Origin: an uncultured Campylobacter sp.
Lineage (GTDB): Bacteria; Campylobacterota; Campylobacteria; Campylobacterales; Campylobacteraceae
Assembly (NCBI RefSeq): GCF_947255105.1
Contig: NZ_CAMYFP010000007.1
Location: forward strand, 11,837-75,836
Direction of reading: 5' to 3'
DNA: 64,000 bases
Below are positions 8,713 through 16,322 of this stretch, piece by piece (the stretch's first letter is position 1; each line of letters begins with the position of its first letter). The position numbers were made by a program, and so were the translations under genes. The notes under the pieces were generated by a model. That model did no database searches. It was not told where the DNA came from and worked only from the letters and a program-made list of their open reading frames with translations.

Positions 8713-9324
8713 CTATCTTAATGGCGGTAAATTCCATTTTTTGTAGTAGGCAACCATACGCCACAAAATACCAAAGCCCATCAAAACAAAGAGTGCGAAC
8801 AAATTTGTCAGCCCAAAAAGATGCAAAATATAGTAGATAAAGCCAACACTCATGCTAATCGTGCCATAAAGCCCCGTTTTTAAAAACCACGGAACTTGAT
8901 TTAGCAAGATATCTCTAAATATGCCGCCGCCTACTCCATTGATAAAGGCTACCATTATTACGCCAAAGATATTTAGCCCATATTCCAAAGAGACCATTGA
9001 ACCAACTATAGAAAAGCAGATAACATCGATAGCATCGGTAAATATAAAGATAAAGCTCTTATCAAGTTTTTCACGTTTTTGATGAGCTTTTAAGATATAA
9101 CCTACAAATATCATCACCAAAACAATCACAATAGGCATATAGTGAGTAAAAGAGTAGATAGCTCTTCCAACTAGCACATCTCTTGCAACTCCGCCACCAA
9201 GAGCAGTTAGAAACGCTGCCAAAAAAATCCCAAGCCAGTCGCACTTCTCTTTGACGCCAAAAAGATAGCCACTAAGCGCTGCAGAGGCGATACCGATATA
9301 TTCAGTGATTAATATAGCGTCCAT
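8713..9324 (-). CDS. TRIC/UPF0126 family membrane protein
   Basis: A 203-residue integral membrane protein of the UPF0126 (YadS) family, related to trimeric intracellular cation channels. It is built of two similar halves, each with three membrane helices and a glycine-rich motif: ALGGGVARDVLVGR in the first half and GVGGGIFRDILLNQVPW in the second. The substrate of the bacterial members is not settled; some transport glycine or cations. It lies 18 bases upstream of the MidA-like gene on the same strand. Confidence 0.9.
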   Translation of the reverse strand: MDAILITEYIGIASAALSGYLFGVKEKCDWLGIFLAAFLTALGGGVARDVLVGRAIYSFTHYMPIVIVLVMIFVGYILKAHQKREKLDKSFIFIFTDAIDVICFSIVGSMVSLEYGLNIFGVIMVAFINGVGGGIFRDILLNQVPWFLKTGLYGTISMSVGFIYYILHLFGLTNLFALFVLMGFGILWRMVAYYKKWNLPPLR

Positions 9325-9389
9325 TCTAGCCTTTTTAAATGTTTCGCATATTTTACAATGGTTAGCTGTGAATAAATTTAAACAAAATT

Positions 9390-9403
9390 AAGGCTCTTGC
9401 CTT
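9390..9403 (-). terminator. Probable intrinsic terminator of the cysteine-rich gene
   Basis: On the minus strand AAGGC-AAGA-GCCTT forms a five-pair stem followed by AATTTTG, 30 bases beyond the stop at 9433. The stem is short and the U-run broken, so strength is uncertain. Confidence 0.5.
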
Positions 9404-9432
9404 TATAGCTAGTAAATTTAAAGCTTTTGATT

Positions 9433-9756
9433 CTATTGAAAATTGCTAAGATCTACCTTGCAACTATCATCGCTCATTTGGCACTTTTGTTGCTTTTTGT
9501 GCTGTTTTAATGGCTCTTTTTTAAAGTTGCAACTTTTATCTTTTGAGTTACACATTTGCTCTTTAGAATTACAGCCATTTTTAAATTTCTCAGAGTTGCA
9601 CATTTTATCTTTCATACAATTTTTCTTAAAAGAGCCACAATCTCTTCTAAACTCCTTTTTGCTGCAATTACAATCATTGGCTCTGTTGCATGAAAACTCT
9701 TGCGCTGTCAAATTTAGAGCAAAAAACAGAGTTAGTGCCAATAAAACTCTCTTCAT
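9433..9756 (-). CDS. Small exported cysteine-rich repeat protein
   Basis: A 107-residue protein of unknown function. Residues 1-18 form a typical signal peptide ending LTA, so the mature protein is probably periplasmic or surface exposed. The mature part has 11 cysteines (residues 23, 29, 31, 40, 47, 53, 62, 69, 76, 92, 99) spaced mostly 6-9 apart, with an imperfect repeat of the form CNS(K/E) at 53, 62, 69 and 76, and much Lys, Asp and Asn. There is almost no hydrophobic core, so it may depend on disulfides or bound metal. It is divergent from the nickel importer operon. No homologue is recognised; metal binding is inference. Confidence 0.75.
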   Translation of the reverse strand: MKRVLLALTLFFALNLTAQEFSCNRANDCNCSKKEFRRDCGSFKKNCMKDKMCNSEKFKNGCNSKEQMCNSKDKSCNFKKEPLKQHKKQQKCQMSDDSCKVDLSNFQ

Positions 9757-9928
9757 CTCTTCTCCTTAAGTTAAATTTCAAAGAGTATAAAGTAAGTTTC
9801 ATAAGAAAAAGGTAAATGACTATAAAATCTTTTTTTGACAACTTGTTAAGTTTTAAAAACAATTAAGAGTAGAAATTTAGATAATTTTTCACTCTCAATA
9901 GCTATTATATTTAATAATACTTTTAATT

Positions 9929-9950
9929 TATTGATATTATAATATCAATA
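9929..9950. promoter_or_regulatory. 22-bp perfect palindrome at the nikZ promoter
   Basis: TATTGATATTATAATATCAATA is written here only by description: each arm is TATTGATATTA and the site equals its own reverse complement. It lies 22 bases before the nikZ ATG. Its left half contains TGATATTAT (9932-9940), which fits the extended -10 form TGnTATAAT common in Campylobacter, so a protein bound here would block transcription. The rest of the 215-base gap to the cysteine-rich gene is very AT-rich with no other clear site. A metal-dependent regulator is a reasonable guess, unproven. Confidence 0.55.
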
Positions 9951-9971
9951 TTTTTTTAAAAAGGATATGAA

Positions 9972-11504
9972 ATGAAGCATATTTTTAAGCTTTTTTTACT
10001 AATATCTTTTGTTCTAAATTTCGCTTTAGCAAAAGATGTTTTAGTTGTTGGGATTGAAAACGAATCAAGCCGTTTAAATCCTTTATACGATGAGGATCAC
10101 GATCCAGCTTTAAGCCTACTTTTTTCAGGTCTTACAAAACACGATGAAAATACAAAAGTAACTCCTGATCTTGCAAAAAGTTGGGAAGTAAGCAAAGATG
10201 GGCTAACTTATACATTTGATCTAAGAGATGATGCTTACTGGCATGATGGAGTTAAATTTACCGCCCAAGATGTTAAATTTACAATAGAAAGTGCAAAAGA
10301 TAAAAAACTAAATGCACCTGCTATTTCAAACTATGAAATGGTAAAAGATGTTGAGATTTTGGGTGATTATAAGATAAAAGTTACACTTGATACACCTTTT
10401 CCACCATTTTTAGATGCGCTAAGCTTTGGAATACTTCCTAAACACTTACTAGAAGGCAAAGATATAGCAACTTATCAATTTAACGATAATCCTATCGGAA
10501 CAGGACCTTATAAATTTGTAAATTGGAAAAAAGGCGAAAGCATAGAATTCGTAGCAAATGATAAATTCTATAAAGGCACTCCAAAAATTAAAAAAGTATT
10601 TTTAAAAGTAGTTCCTGATGCAAATGTTAGATTAATGCAACTTAAAAGCGGTGAGCTTGATGCTGGACTAATTGATTTTAGCGGTGTTGAAATGGCTAAA
10701 AATAGCAAAAATTTAAATATCTTAAAGTTTAAAAGTGCTGATTATAGAGCTTTGATGTTTAATTACAATAATGAAATTTTAAAAGATAGAGATGTTAGAG
10801 TTGCGCTAAATTATTTTATAGATAAAAATGATATGGTAAAAACACTACTTCACACTCACGGAAGTGTTGCAAACAACCCTATTGAAAATTTTATAAAAAG
10901 CGATAAAGTTTATGAGTTTAACCCTAAAAAAGGTGATGAAATTTTAACAAAAGCTGGTTGGAAAAAGAACAAAAAAGGTATTTATGAAAAAGATGGTAAA
11001 ACTTTAAGTTTTGAAATTTACAGCTTTAATTCAGATCCTTTAAGAGTTGCTATGTCAAAAGTTATAAGCTCTGAACTAAACAAATACGGCGTTGATGCAA
11101 AAGCTTTTGCAAAGCCAAAAACTGCATTTAAAATAAGCAAAGTTGATAGCTTTTTAATTGGCTGGGGAAGTCCGTTTGATCCTGATTTTCACACATATAG
11201 AATTTTTGGTGGCTTTGCAGATAGTGATATAAATGAAAACGGCTGGAACTATAGTCACTACAAAGATGCAAAAGTAGATGAAGCTCTTAAAAAAGCAAGA
11301 AGCACTCAAAACTTAGAGGAAAGAAAAGCTTATTATAAAGAGTTTTTAGATGCACTTTATGAAAATCCTCCTTATATTTTTATCGCATATCTAGACTACA
11401 ATCTAGCATATAATAAAAATTTAACTGGCATAAAAACACAAATTTTAGGTCACCATGGTGCAGGATTTTTATGGAATCTAGAAGAGTGGAACTTTAAAAA
11501 TTGA
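9972..11504 (+). CDS. nikZ: Nickel ABC transporter, periplasmic binding protein
   Basis: Periplasmic solute-binding protein of the peptide/nickel (SBP family 5) class, first gene of a five-gene ABC importer matching the Campylobacter NikZYXWV system. Residues 1-20 are a signal peptide ending ALA. Family patterns include LNPLYDEDHDPALSLLFSGL, followed by TPDLAKSWEVSKDG and FKFTAQDVKFT-like HDGVKFTAQDVKFT in the N-terminal lobe, and GTGPYKFVNWKKGE near residue 177. Length 510 is normal. The nickel assignment comes from operon similarity to C. jejuni; peptide transport cannot be excluded from this protein alone. Confidence 0.85.
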   Translation: MKHIFKLFLLISFVLNFALAKDVLVVGIENESSRLNPLYDEDHDPALSLLFSGLTKHDENTKVTPDLAKSWEVSKDGLTYTFDLRDDAYWHDGVKFTAQDVKFTIESAKDKKLNAPAISNYEMVKDVEILGDYKIKVTLDTPFPPFLDALSFGILPKHLLEGKDIATYQFNDNPIGTGPYKFVNWKKGESIEFVANDKFYKGTPKIKKVFLKVVPDANVRLMQLKSGELDAGLIDFSGVEMAKNSKNLNILKFKSADYRALMFNYNNEILKDRDVRVALNYFIDKNDMVKTLLHTHGSVANNPIENFIKSDKVYEFNPKKGDEILTKAGWKKNKKGIYEKDGKTLSFEIYSFNSDPLRVAMSKVISSELNKYGVDAKAFAKPKTAFKISKVDSFLIGWGSPFDPDFHTYRIFGGFADSDINENGWNYSHYKDAKVDEALKKARSTQNLEERKAYYKEFLDALYENPPYIFIAYLDYNLAYNKNLTGIKTQILGHHGAGFLWNLEEWNFKN

Positions 11505-12445
11505 TAAGTTTAATCTTAAAAAAAGCAGCCTATAGCATTGGGCTGCTTTTTGTTTTATCATTCTTAGTTTTTTCACTGCTTTATTTTTTACCAGGCGATG
11601 TAACAAGTGCGATGTTTTCACGTCCTGAAGCTATGTCGCAAGCTATGAAAAATCAAATTTTAGCAAATTTAGGGCTAGATAAAAGTCTTATTACGCAGTA
11701 TGTTTCTTGGCTGAAAAATGCTTTAAATTTAAATTTTGGAAAAAGTTTTGTAAGTGGTGAAGATATCTATGAAATGTTTAAAACAAGGCTTGTTAATAGC
11801 ATAATTTTATTAATTTTTGCATCATTTTTTATATTTGTATTTTCGCTTATTTTAGGACTAATAAGCGCTGTTTTTAAAAATAAATTTATCGATACTTTTA
11901 TAAATTTAACAACTTTTTCTTTAATGTGTATGCCAAATTTTTGGTTAGGTCTAATATTTATCTATGTTTTTAGTATAGCTTTGGGTCTACTTCCAAGCTC
12001 AGGAGCTAATTATCTTGGTGTTAGTGGAATTAGCCTAAAACACGTTATTTTACCTCTTTTTGCGATTGTTTTACCGCATCTTGCTACAAGTGTTAAATTT
12101 ATAAGAGATATTATAATCTCAAACCTAAACACAGACTTTATCCAAACTCTTTATGCAAGAGGGATAAAAAATATTCAAATTTATCGTCTTGCGCTGTTTA
12201 GTTCAATGAGTGATATTGTGCGCTATTTTGGGACTATGATTGGTGGCGTTTTTGCAGGAAGTTATGTCATAGAAAGCGTGTTTTCATATCCTGGCATTGG
12301 AGAATTAGCACTTAAATCAATAATAGCAAAAGACTATCCTGTAGTACTTGCAGCTATTTTACTAAGTGCTATTTTTGTAATTTTGGCAAATTTAGCGGCT
12401 GAAATTATAGCAATTTTAATTGATAAGAGAAACTATGCGAAATAA
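11501..12445 (+). CDS. nikY: Nickel ABC transporter permease
   Basis: First inner-membrane permease of the nickel importer, DppB/NikB class. About six membrane helices over 314 residues; the N-terminal FSLLYFLPGDV motif and the C-terminal coupling loop (YARGIKNIQIYRLALFSS) that contacts the ATPases are visible, as is VIESVFSYPGIGEL. It starts with TTG at 11501, overlapping the nikZ stop by 4 bases (TTGA), which points to translational coupling. It forms the transmembrane channel together with NikX. Confidence 0.87.
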   Translation: MISLILKKAAYSIGLLFVLSFLVFSLLYFLPGDVTSAMFSRPEAMSQAMKNQILANLGLDKSLITQYVSWLKNALNLNFGKSFVSGEDIYEMFKTRLVNSIILLIFASFFIFVFSLILGLISAVFKNKFIDTFINLTTFSLMCMPNFWLGLIFIYVFSIALGLLPSSGANYLGVSGISLKHVILPLFAIVLPHLATSVKFIRDIIISNLNTDFIQTLYARGIKNIQIYRLALFSSMSDIVRYFGTMIGGVFAGSYVIESVFSYPGIGELALKSIIAKDYPVVLAAILLSAIFVILANLAAEIIAILIDKRNYAK

Positions 12446-13214
12446 AATTATACTCTTTATTACTATAATTTTAGTAATTTTAGCTGTTTTTTCAAGCTTT
12501 ATAGCACCTTTTAATCCAAATTTAAGTGATTTTTCTAACACAAATTTAGCGCCTAACTCAACTCATTTTTTTGGAAGTGATTTTTTAGGGAGAGATATTT
12601 TCTCAAGAACACTTTATGGACTTAAAAACTCACTTATAATAGGAGTAATTGCCGGATTTATCGCAACAATAATTGCGTTTTTATACGCTTCACTTAGTAT
12701 TATAAAACCTTTGCAAAATAGCTTACAAAGCGGAATTGATGCGTTTTTAAGCATACCAAATATTTTATTTATCCTAACTTTTGCCTCAATTACTGGCGGT
12801 GGGATTATAAGTATAATTTTAGTAATTGCACTTTTTTCATGGATGAGCTCAGCAAAAGTTTTTATAGGTCGCATAAACTTACTTTACCAATCGCCATTTA
12901 TAATCCAATCAATGAGCCTTGGAGCTAGCAAATTTAAAGTTTTATTTTATGAAGTATTGCCAAATTTAAAGGGACTTTTTTTATCGCTTTTTGCCATAAA
13001 CTCAGCTCATGCGATTTCACACGAAGCCACACTTAGTTTTTTTGGAATGGCTGGGGATTTAAATATGATAAGTTTGGGACTAATGATAAATGAAAGCACA
13101 AATGCTCTTTTTATGGGAGCTTGGTGGGTTGCATTTTTTCCTGGATTTATGCTATTTTTACTAATTTTTTGCATAGTTTCCATAACGCCAGATGACAAAG
13201 GCATAAAGATATGA
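12435..13214 (+). CDS. nikX: Nickel ABC transporter permease
   Basis: Second permease, DppC/NikC class, 259 residues from the ATG at 12435, which is preceded by AAGAGA; an upstream in-frame start at 12420 lies deeper inside nikY. The family motif FGSDFLGRDIFSRTLYG is present near residue 40, and the ATPase-coupling loop appears as SMSLGASKFKVLFYEVLPN. Five or six membrane helices. It overlaps nikY by 11 bases and nikW by 4, so all five genes look like one transcript. Confidence 0.87.
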   Translation: MRNKIILFITIILVILAVFSSFIAPFNPNLSDFSNTNLAPNSTHFFGSDFLGRDIFSRTLYGLKNSLIIGVIAGFIATIIAFLYASLSIIKPLQNSLQSGIDAFLSIPNILFILTFASITGGGIISIILVIALFSWMSSAKVFIGRINLLYQSPFIIQSMSLGASKFKVLFYEVLPNLKGLFLSLFAINSAHAISHEATLSFFGMAGDLNMISLGLMINESTNALFMGAWWVAFFPGFMLFLLIFCIVSITPDDKGIKI

Positions 13215-13882
13215 TTGAAATTTCAAATTTAAATCTTTTTTATAAAAGAGTGCAAATTTTAAAAAATATTGATTTTACAATGCAAAAAAATGGCTGTGTT
13301 TGTATAATGGGCGAAAGTGGAGCTGGAAAGTCAATGTTTGCAAAAAGTTTCATAAAACTCTTTGATGATGAATTTAAGCTAAGTGCAGATAAATTCAGTG
13401 TTTTTCAAAATGATATTTTATCCTTAGATGGTGAAAAACTAAGAGAGTTTAGAAGTAAAATTTGCGCTCTCGTGTTTCAAAATGCAAAGGCAAGTTTTCA
13501 TCCACTTTTAAATGTTGGAGATAATTTTAATCTATATCTTAAAGACCGCATAAGCGAGCCTAAAAAAGAGGCTTTTGAAGTTCTTGAAAAGCTTTTATTT
13601 GATGATTTAAATTTGCTTTGGCATAAATTTCCGTATGAGTTAAGTGGTGGTGAAGCAAGTAGAGTGCAAATCGCCATAGCACTTTGTCTAAAACCAAAAG
13701 TTTTGATTTGTGATGAGATAACAGCAAGCCTTGATGCACAAAATCAAAAAAGCATAGTAAAAATCATAAACTCTCTTAAAGATGAACTTCAAATTTTATT
13801 TATAACTCATCAAAAAAATGTGGCAAATGCAGTAGCAGATGAGTTTTATACGATGCAAAATGGAGTTTTAAAAAATGCTTGA
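13211..13882 (+). CDS. nikW: Nickel ABC transporter ATP-binding protein
   Basis: Cytoplasmic ATPase of the importer, 223 residues. The Walker A GESGAGKS is near residue 35, the Q-loop at LVFQNAKASF, the ABC signature LSGGEASR near 146, and Walker B VLICDEIT near 167; the switch histidine is in FITHQK. It is shorter than peptide-transport ATPases such as DppD (about 320) because the C-terminal oligopeptide-type extension with the iron-sulfur cysteines is absent. It should pair with NikV as a heterodimer. Confidence 0.87.
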   Translation: MIEISNLNLFYKRVQILKNIDFTMQKNGCVCIMGESGAGKSMFAKSFIKLFDDEFKLSADKFSVFQNDILSLDGEKLREFRSKICALVFQNAKASFHPLLNVGDNFNLYLKDRISEPKKEAFEVLEKLLFDDLNLLWHKFPYELSGGEASRVQIAIALCLKPKVLICDEITASLDAQNQKSIVKIINSLKDELQILFITHQKNVANAVADEFYTMQNGVLKNA

Positions 13883-14579
13883 AGTTAAAAATGTTGATAA
13901 ATTTTATGATTTTAAAGAGCATATAAACAAAAAAACAGAAAAAATTCAAGTCCTATATGATATAAATTTCAGCCTTGAAGATGGAGACAATCTAGCAATT
14001 TTAGGCGTTAGTGGAAGTGGAAAAAGTACATTAGCAAATTTGCTAAGTGCAGTAGAAAAGCCAACAAATGGCGAAATTTTATTAAATGAAGAAAACAAGA
14101 ATCTAAATAAAAAAATTTCACTTATCATGCAAACTCAAAAACTTTGCCTAAATCCGATACTAAGGATAAAAACAAGTATCAATTTACTAAAAAAATACTT
14201 GCATTTAAAATTTAGTGATAATGATGTAAAAAATTTATTTGAAACTTTAAATTTAAATCAAGAAATATTACAAAAATTTCCTCATGAAATTAGCGGTGGC
14301 GAGGCAAGTAGGATAGGCATTTTAAAAGCTCTATTGATTAAACCTGATATTTTAATTTGCGATGAAATAACCGCTGGACTTGATGAGGAGAATAAAAACT
14401 CAGTCTTAAATATTTTAAAAAAAATAAAACAAAGCATTATTTTTATAACACACGATTTAGAGGCTGCAAAAGAAATTTCAAAAAATGTCCTTATTTTAGA
14501 AAAAGGAAAAACACTGTTTTTTGGCAAATTTAGCGAACTTCAAAATAGTGAAATTTTGGATAAATTTAGCCAAGATTAA
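13875..14579 (+). CDS. nikV: Nickel ABC transporter ATP-binding protein
   Basis: Second ATPase of the nickel importer, 234 residues, overlapping nikW by 8 bases. Walker A is GVSGSGKS, the signature ISGGEASR and Walker B ILICDEIT, with FITHDLEAAKE around the switch histidine. The shared GGEASR form in both ATPases suggests a duplicated pair. It is the last gene of the operon; the lipoprotein genes begin 66 bases further on in the same direction without an obvious terminator, so read-through is possible. Confidence 0.87.
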   Translation: MLEVKNVDKFYDFKEHINKKTEKIQVLYDINFSLEDGDNLAILGVSGSGKSTLANLLSAVEKPTNGEILLNEENKNLNKKISLIMQTQKLCLNPILRIKTSINLLKKYLHLKFSDNDVKNLFETLNLNQEILQKFPHEISGGEASRIGILKALLIKPDILICDEITAGLDEENKNSVLNILKKIKQSIIFITHDLEAAKEISKNVLILEKGKTLFFGKFSELQNSEILDKFSQD

Positions 14580-14645
14580 AAAATTTTAAAGCTGTAATAA
14601 GTCAAAAAAAGATAAAATAAAATTAAATTTTAACAAGGAGAATAG

Positions 14646-15308
14646 ATGAAAAATTTAATCTTTACAGCTCTTATTGGAGTTGTTTTTTTGTGTGGATGTG
14701 CAAGTGAGAGCCAAAGAGCAATAAGCGTTCCAAAAGTTGCCATCGCAAATACAAATTATAGTGGCCAAAAAGTTTCTGTTTCTATAGGCAGGTTTTCAAA
14801 CCAAAGCTCTTATAATAATGGAGTTTTTAGCGATGGCGAAGATAGACTTGGCAACCAAGCTCAAACTATCCTAATAACTAGCTTACAACAAACTGGTAGA
14901 TTTGCGGTTTTAGATAGAACAAATTTAAGAGCGATGAAAGAAGAAAGCGCAATTAGCAAAAAAGCTCAAAACTTAAAAGGCGCAAAATATGTAATAACAG
15001 GCGATGTTGTTGAGTTTGGCAGAAAAACTCATGGAGATCATCAGCTATTTGGGATTTTAGGTAGAGGAAAAACACAAGTTGCCTACTCAAAAGTAAATCT
15101 AAATGTCGTTGATGTAAGCACTTCAGAAGTTGTTTTTTCAGCTCAAGGTGCAGGAGAGTTTGAACTATCAAATAGAGAAGTTATCGGCTTTGGCGGAACT
15201 GCTGGATATGACTCAACACTAAATGGAAAAGTTTTAAGTCTATCAATTAATGAAGCTGTAAATAACCTTGCAAGTGCGATAGATAGTGGCGAGTGGAAAA
15301 TAAAATAA
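14646..15308 (+). CDS. CsgG-family outer-membrane lipoprotein
   Basis: Lipoprotein of the CsgG family. A lipobox LCGC ends a 17-residue signal peptide. Family patterns are VSIGRFSNQSSYN, TILITSLQQTGRFAVLDR and AKYVITGDVVEFGRK, matching the periplasmic fold of CsgG, the curli secretion pore. At 220 residues it is shorter than CsgG (277), so whether it makes a membrane channel is unclear. It is the first of three lipoprotein genes (followed by DUF4810 and DUF799), a trio conserved in other proteobacteria such as Neisseria. The ribosome-binding site AAGGAG is 6 bases before the ATG. Curli subunit genes are not present. Confidence 0.85.
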   Translation: MKNLIFTALIGVVFLCGCASESQRAISVPKVAIANTNYSGQKVSVSIGRFSNQSSYNNGVFSDGEDRLGNQAQTILITSLQQTGRFAVLDRTNLRAMKEESAISKKAQNLKGAKYVITGDVVEFGRKTHGDHQLFGILGRGKTQVAYSKVNLNVVDVSTSEVVFSAQGAGEFELSNREVIGFGGTAGYDSTLNGKVLSLSINEAVNNLASAIDSGEWKIK

Positions 15309-15667
15309 TGAAAAAATATATTTTTCTTGTTTCAATGGCCATCTTTTTTGTAGGTTGTGCAACAAAAAATCAAAGCATTTATTACTGGGATGGAACTTAT
15401 GCAAAGTCTGTTTATGAATATACAAAGCAAGATGGTGATATAAACGAACAAATTGCAAATTTAGAAAAATTGATTCAAAAATCATACGAAAAAAATAAGC
15501 CTATTGCACCAGGAATTTATGCTCATCTTGGGCTTTTATACTCAAATTTGGGAAATCACGGTAAGTTTATTAGCTACCTTGATAAAGAAGCACAGCTTTA
15601 TCCTGAGTCAAAAATTTACATCGAGTTTTTGAAAAAATCAAACAAAGGCAAAAAAGATGAAAAATAG
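15308..15667 (+). CDS. DUF4810 lipoprotein
   Basis: Small predicted lipoprotein, 119 residues, with a lipobox FVGC after a 17-residue signal sequence. The DUF4810 pattern is seen in YYWDGTYAKSVYEYTKQDGD shortly after the cysteine, and a helical, TPR-like second half (PGIYAHLGLLYSNLGNHGKFISYLDKEA, cited by its key residues). I chose the ATG at 15308, which overlaps the previous stop by one base (TAATG). Function is unknown; co-occurrence with CsgG and DUF799 genes suggests that the three act together at the outer membrane. Confidence 0.82.
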   Translation: MKKYIFLVSMAIFFVGCATKNQSIYYWDGTYAKSVYEYTKQDGDINEQIANLEKLIQKSYEKNKPIAPGIYAHLGLLYSNLGNHGKFISYLDKEAQLYPESKIYIEFLKKSNKGKKDEK

Positions 15668-16322
15668 CATTTTTATAACTTTGATATTATCTTTTATTTT
15701 TGTAGGTTGCGCTAAAAAGCCTGAAATTTATGACTACTCGGCATTTTTGGAGTCAAAACCAAAATCAATTTTAGTTGTAATGCCAACAAATGAATCAGTT
15801 GATATAAAAGCTTCTCCTGCTATGCTTGCAAATGCAACTATGCCTTTGGCTGAGGCTGGATATTATGTATTTCCTGTGGCTTTAGTAAATGATACTTTCA
15901 AATTTAATGGAGTATATGATGCAAATGATATTAAAAACATCCCTTTAAACAAGCTTCAAGAGATCTTTGGCGCTGATAGTGTGCTTTATATAAATATTAC
16001 AAAATATGGCACAAGCTACGCTGTTTTAAATAGCCAAACAGAGGTAGAAGCAGATGTGATACTGGTTGATCTAAAAACTGCAAAAATTCTTTGGGACAAG
16101 CAAGTTTTGGCAAGGTCTGACTCAAGCAATAGCGATCAAGGGCTTATTGGTATGCTTATAAGTGCGGTAGTTAGCCAGATAGCAGACACATTGAGCGATG
16201 CTGGATATGATATGTCAATAATTGCTTCAAATGCAGTTTTTGCCACCGATTGTAATGACTGCATACTAAAAGGACCTCGCTCACCAAGTTATGGGCAAGA
16301 TCTACAACTAACTAAAGATTAA
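15657..16322 (+). CDS. DUF799 (GNA1162-like) lipoprotein
   Basis: Predicted lipoprotein of 221 residues with lipobox FVGC, related to Neisseria GNA1162. The family block is SILVVMPTNESVDIKASPAM near residue 37, then PLAEAGYYVFPVALVNDTF and LGADSVLYI-like IFGADSVLYINITKYG. It overlaps the DUF4810 gene by 11 bases. A CDNDC-like pair (residues around 200, TDCNDC) near the C-terminus could form a disulfide. The last 4 bases overlap the convergent M23 peptidase gene. Function is unknown beyond the conserved trio. Confidence 0.83.
   Translation: MKNSIFITLILSFIFVGCAKKPEIYDYSAFLESKPKSILVVMPTNESVDIKASPAMLANATMPLAEAGYYVFPVALVNDTFKFNGVYDANDIKNIPLNKLQEIFGADSVLYINITKYGTSYAVLNSQTEVEADVILVDLKTAKILWDKQVLARSDSSNSDQGLIGMLISAVVSQIADTLSDAGYDMSIIASNAVFATDCNDCILKGPRSPSYGQDLQLTKD

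Noticed and set aside
9443..9769. 108-residue plus-strand frame opposite the cysteine-rich gene
   Set aside because: It mirrors the biased composition of the minus-strand gene (Leu-rich shadow of Lys/Cys codons), lacks a ribosome-binding site, and overlaps the real gene fully.
14646..15308. Curli biogenesis locus
   Set aside because: Only a CsgG-family protein is present; no csgA, csgB, csgE or csgF homologue was seen, and the partners are DUF4810 and DUF799.
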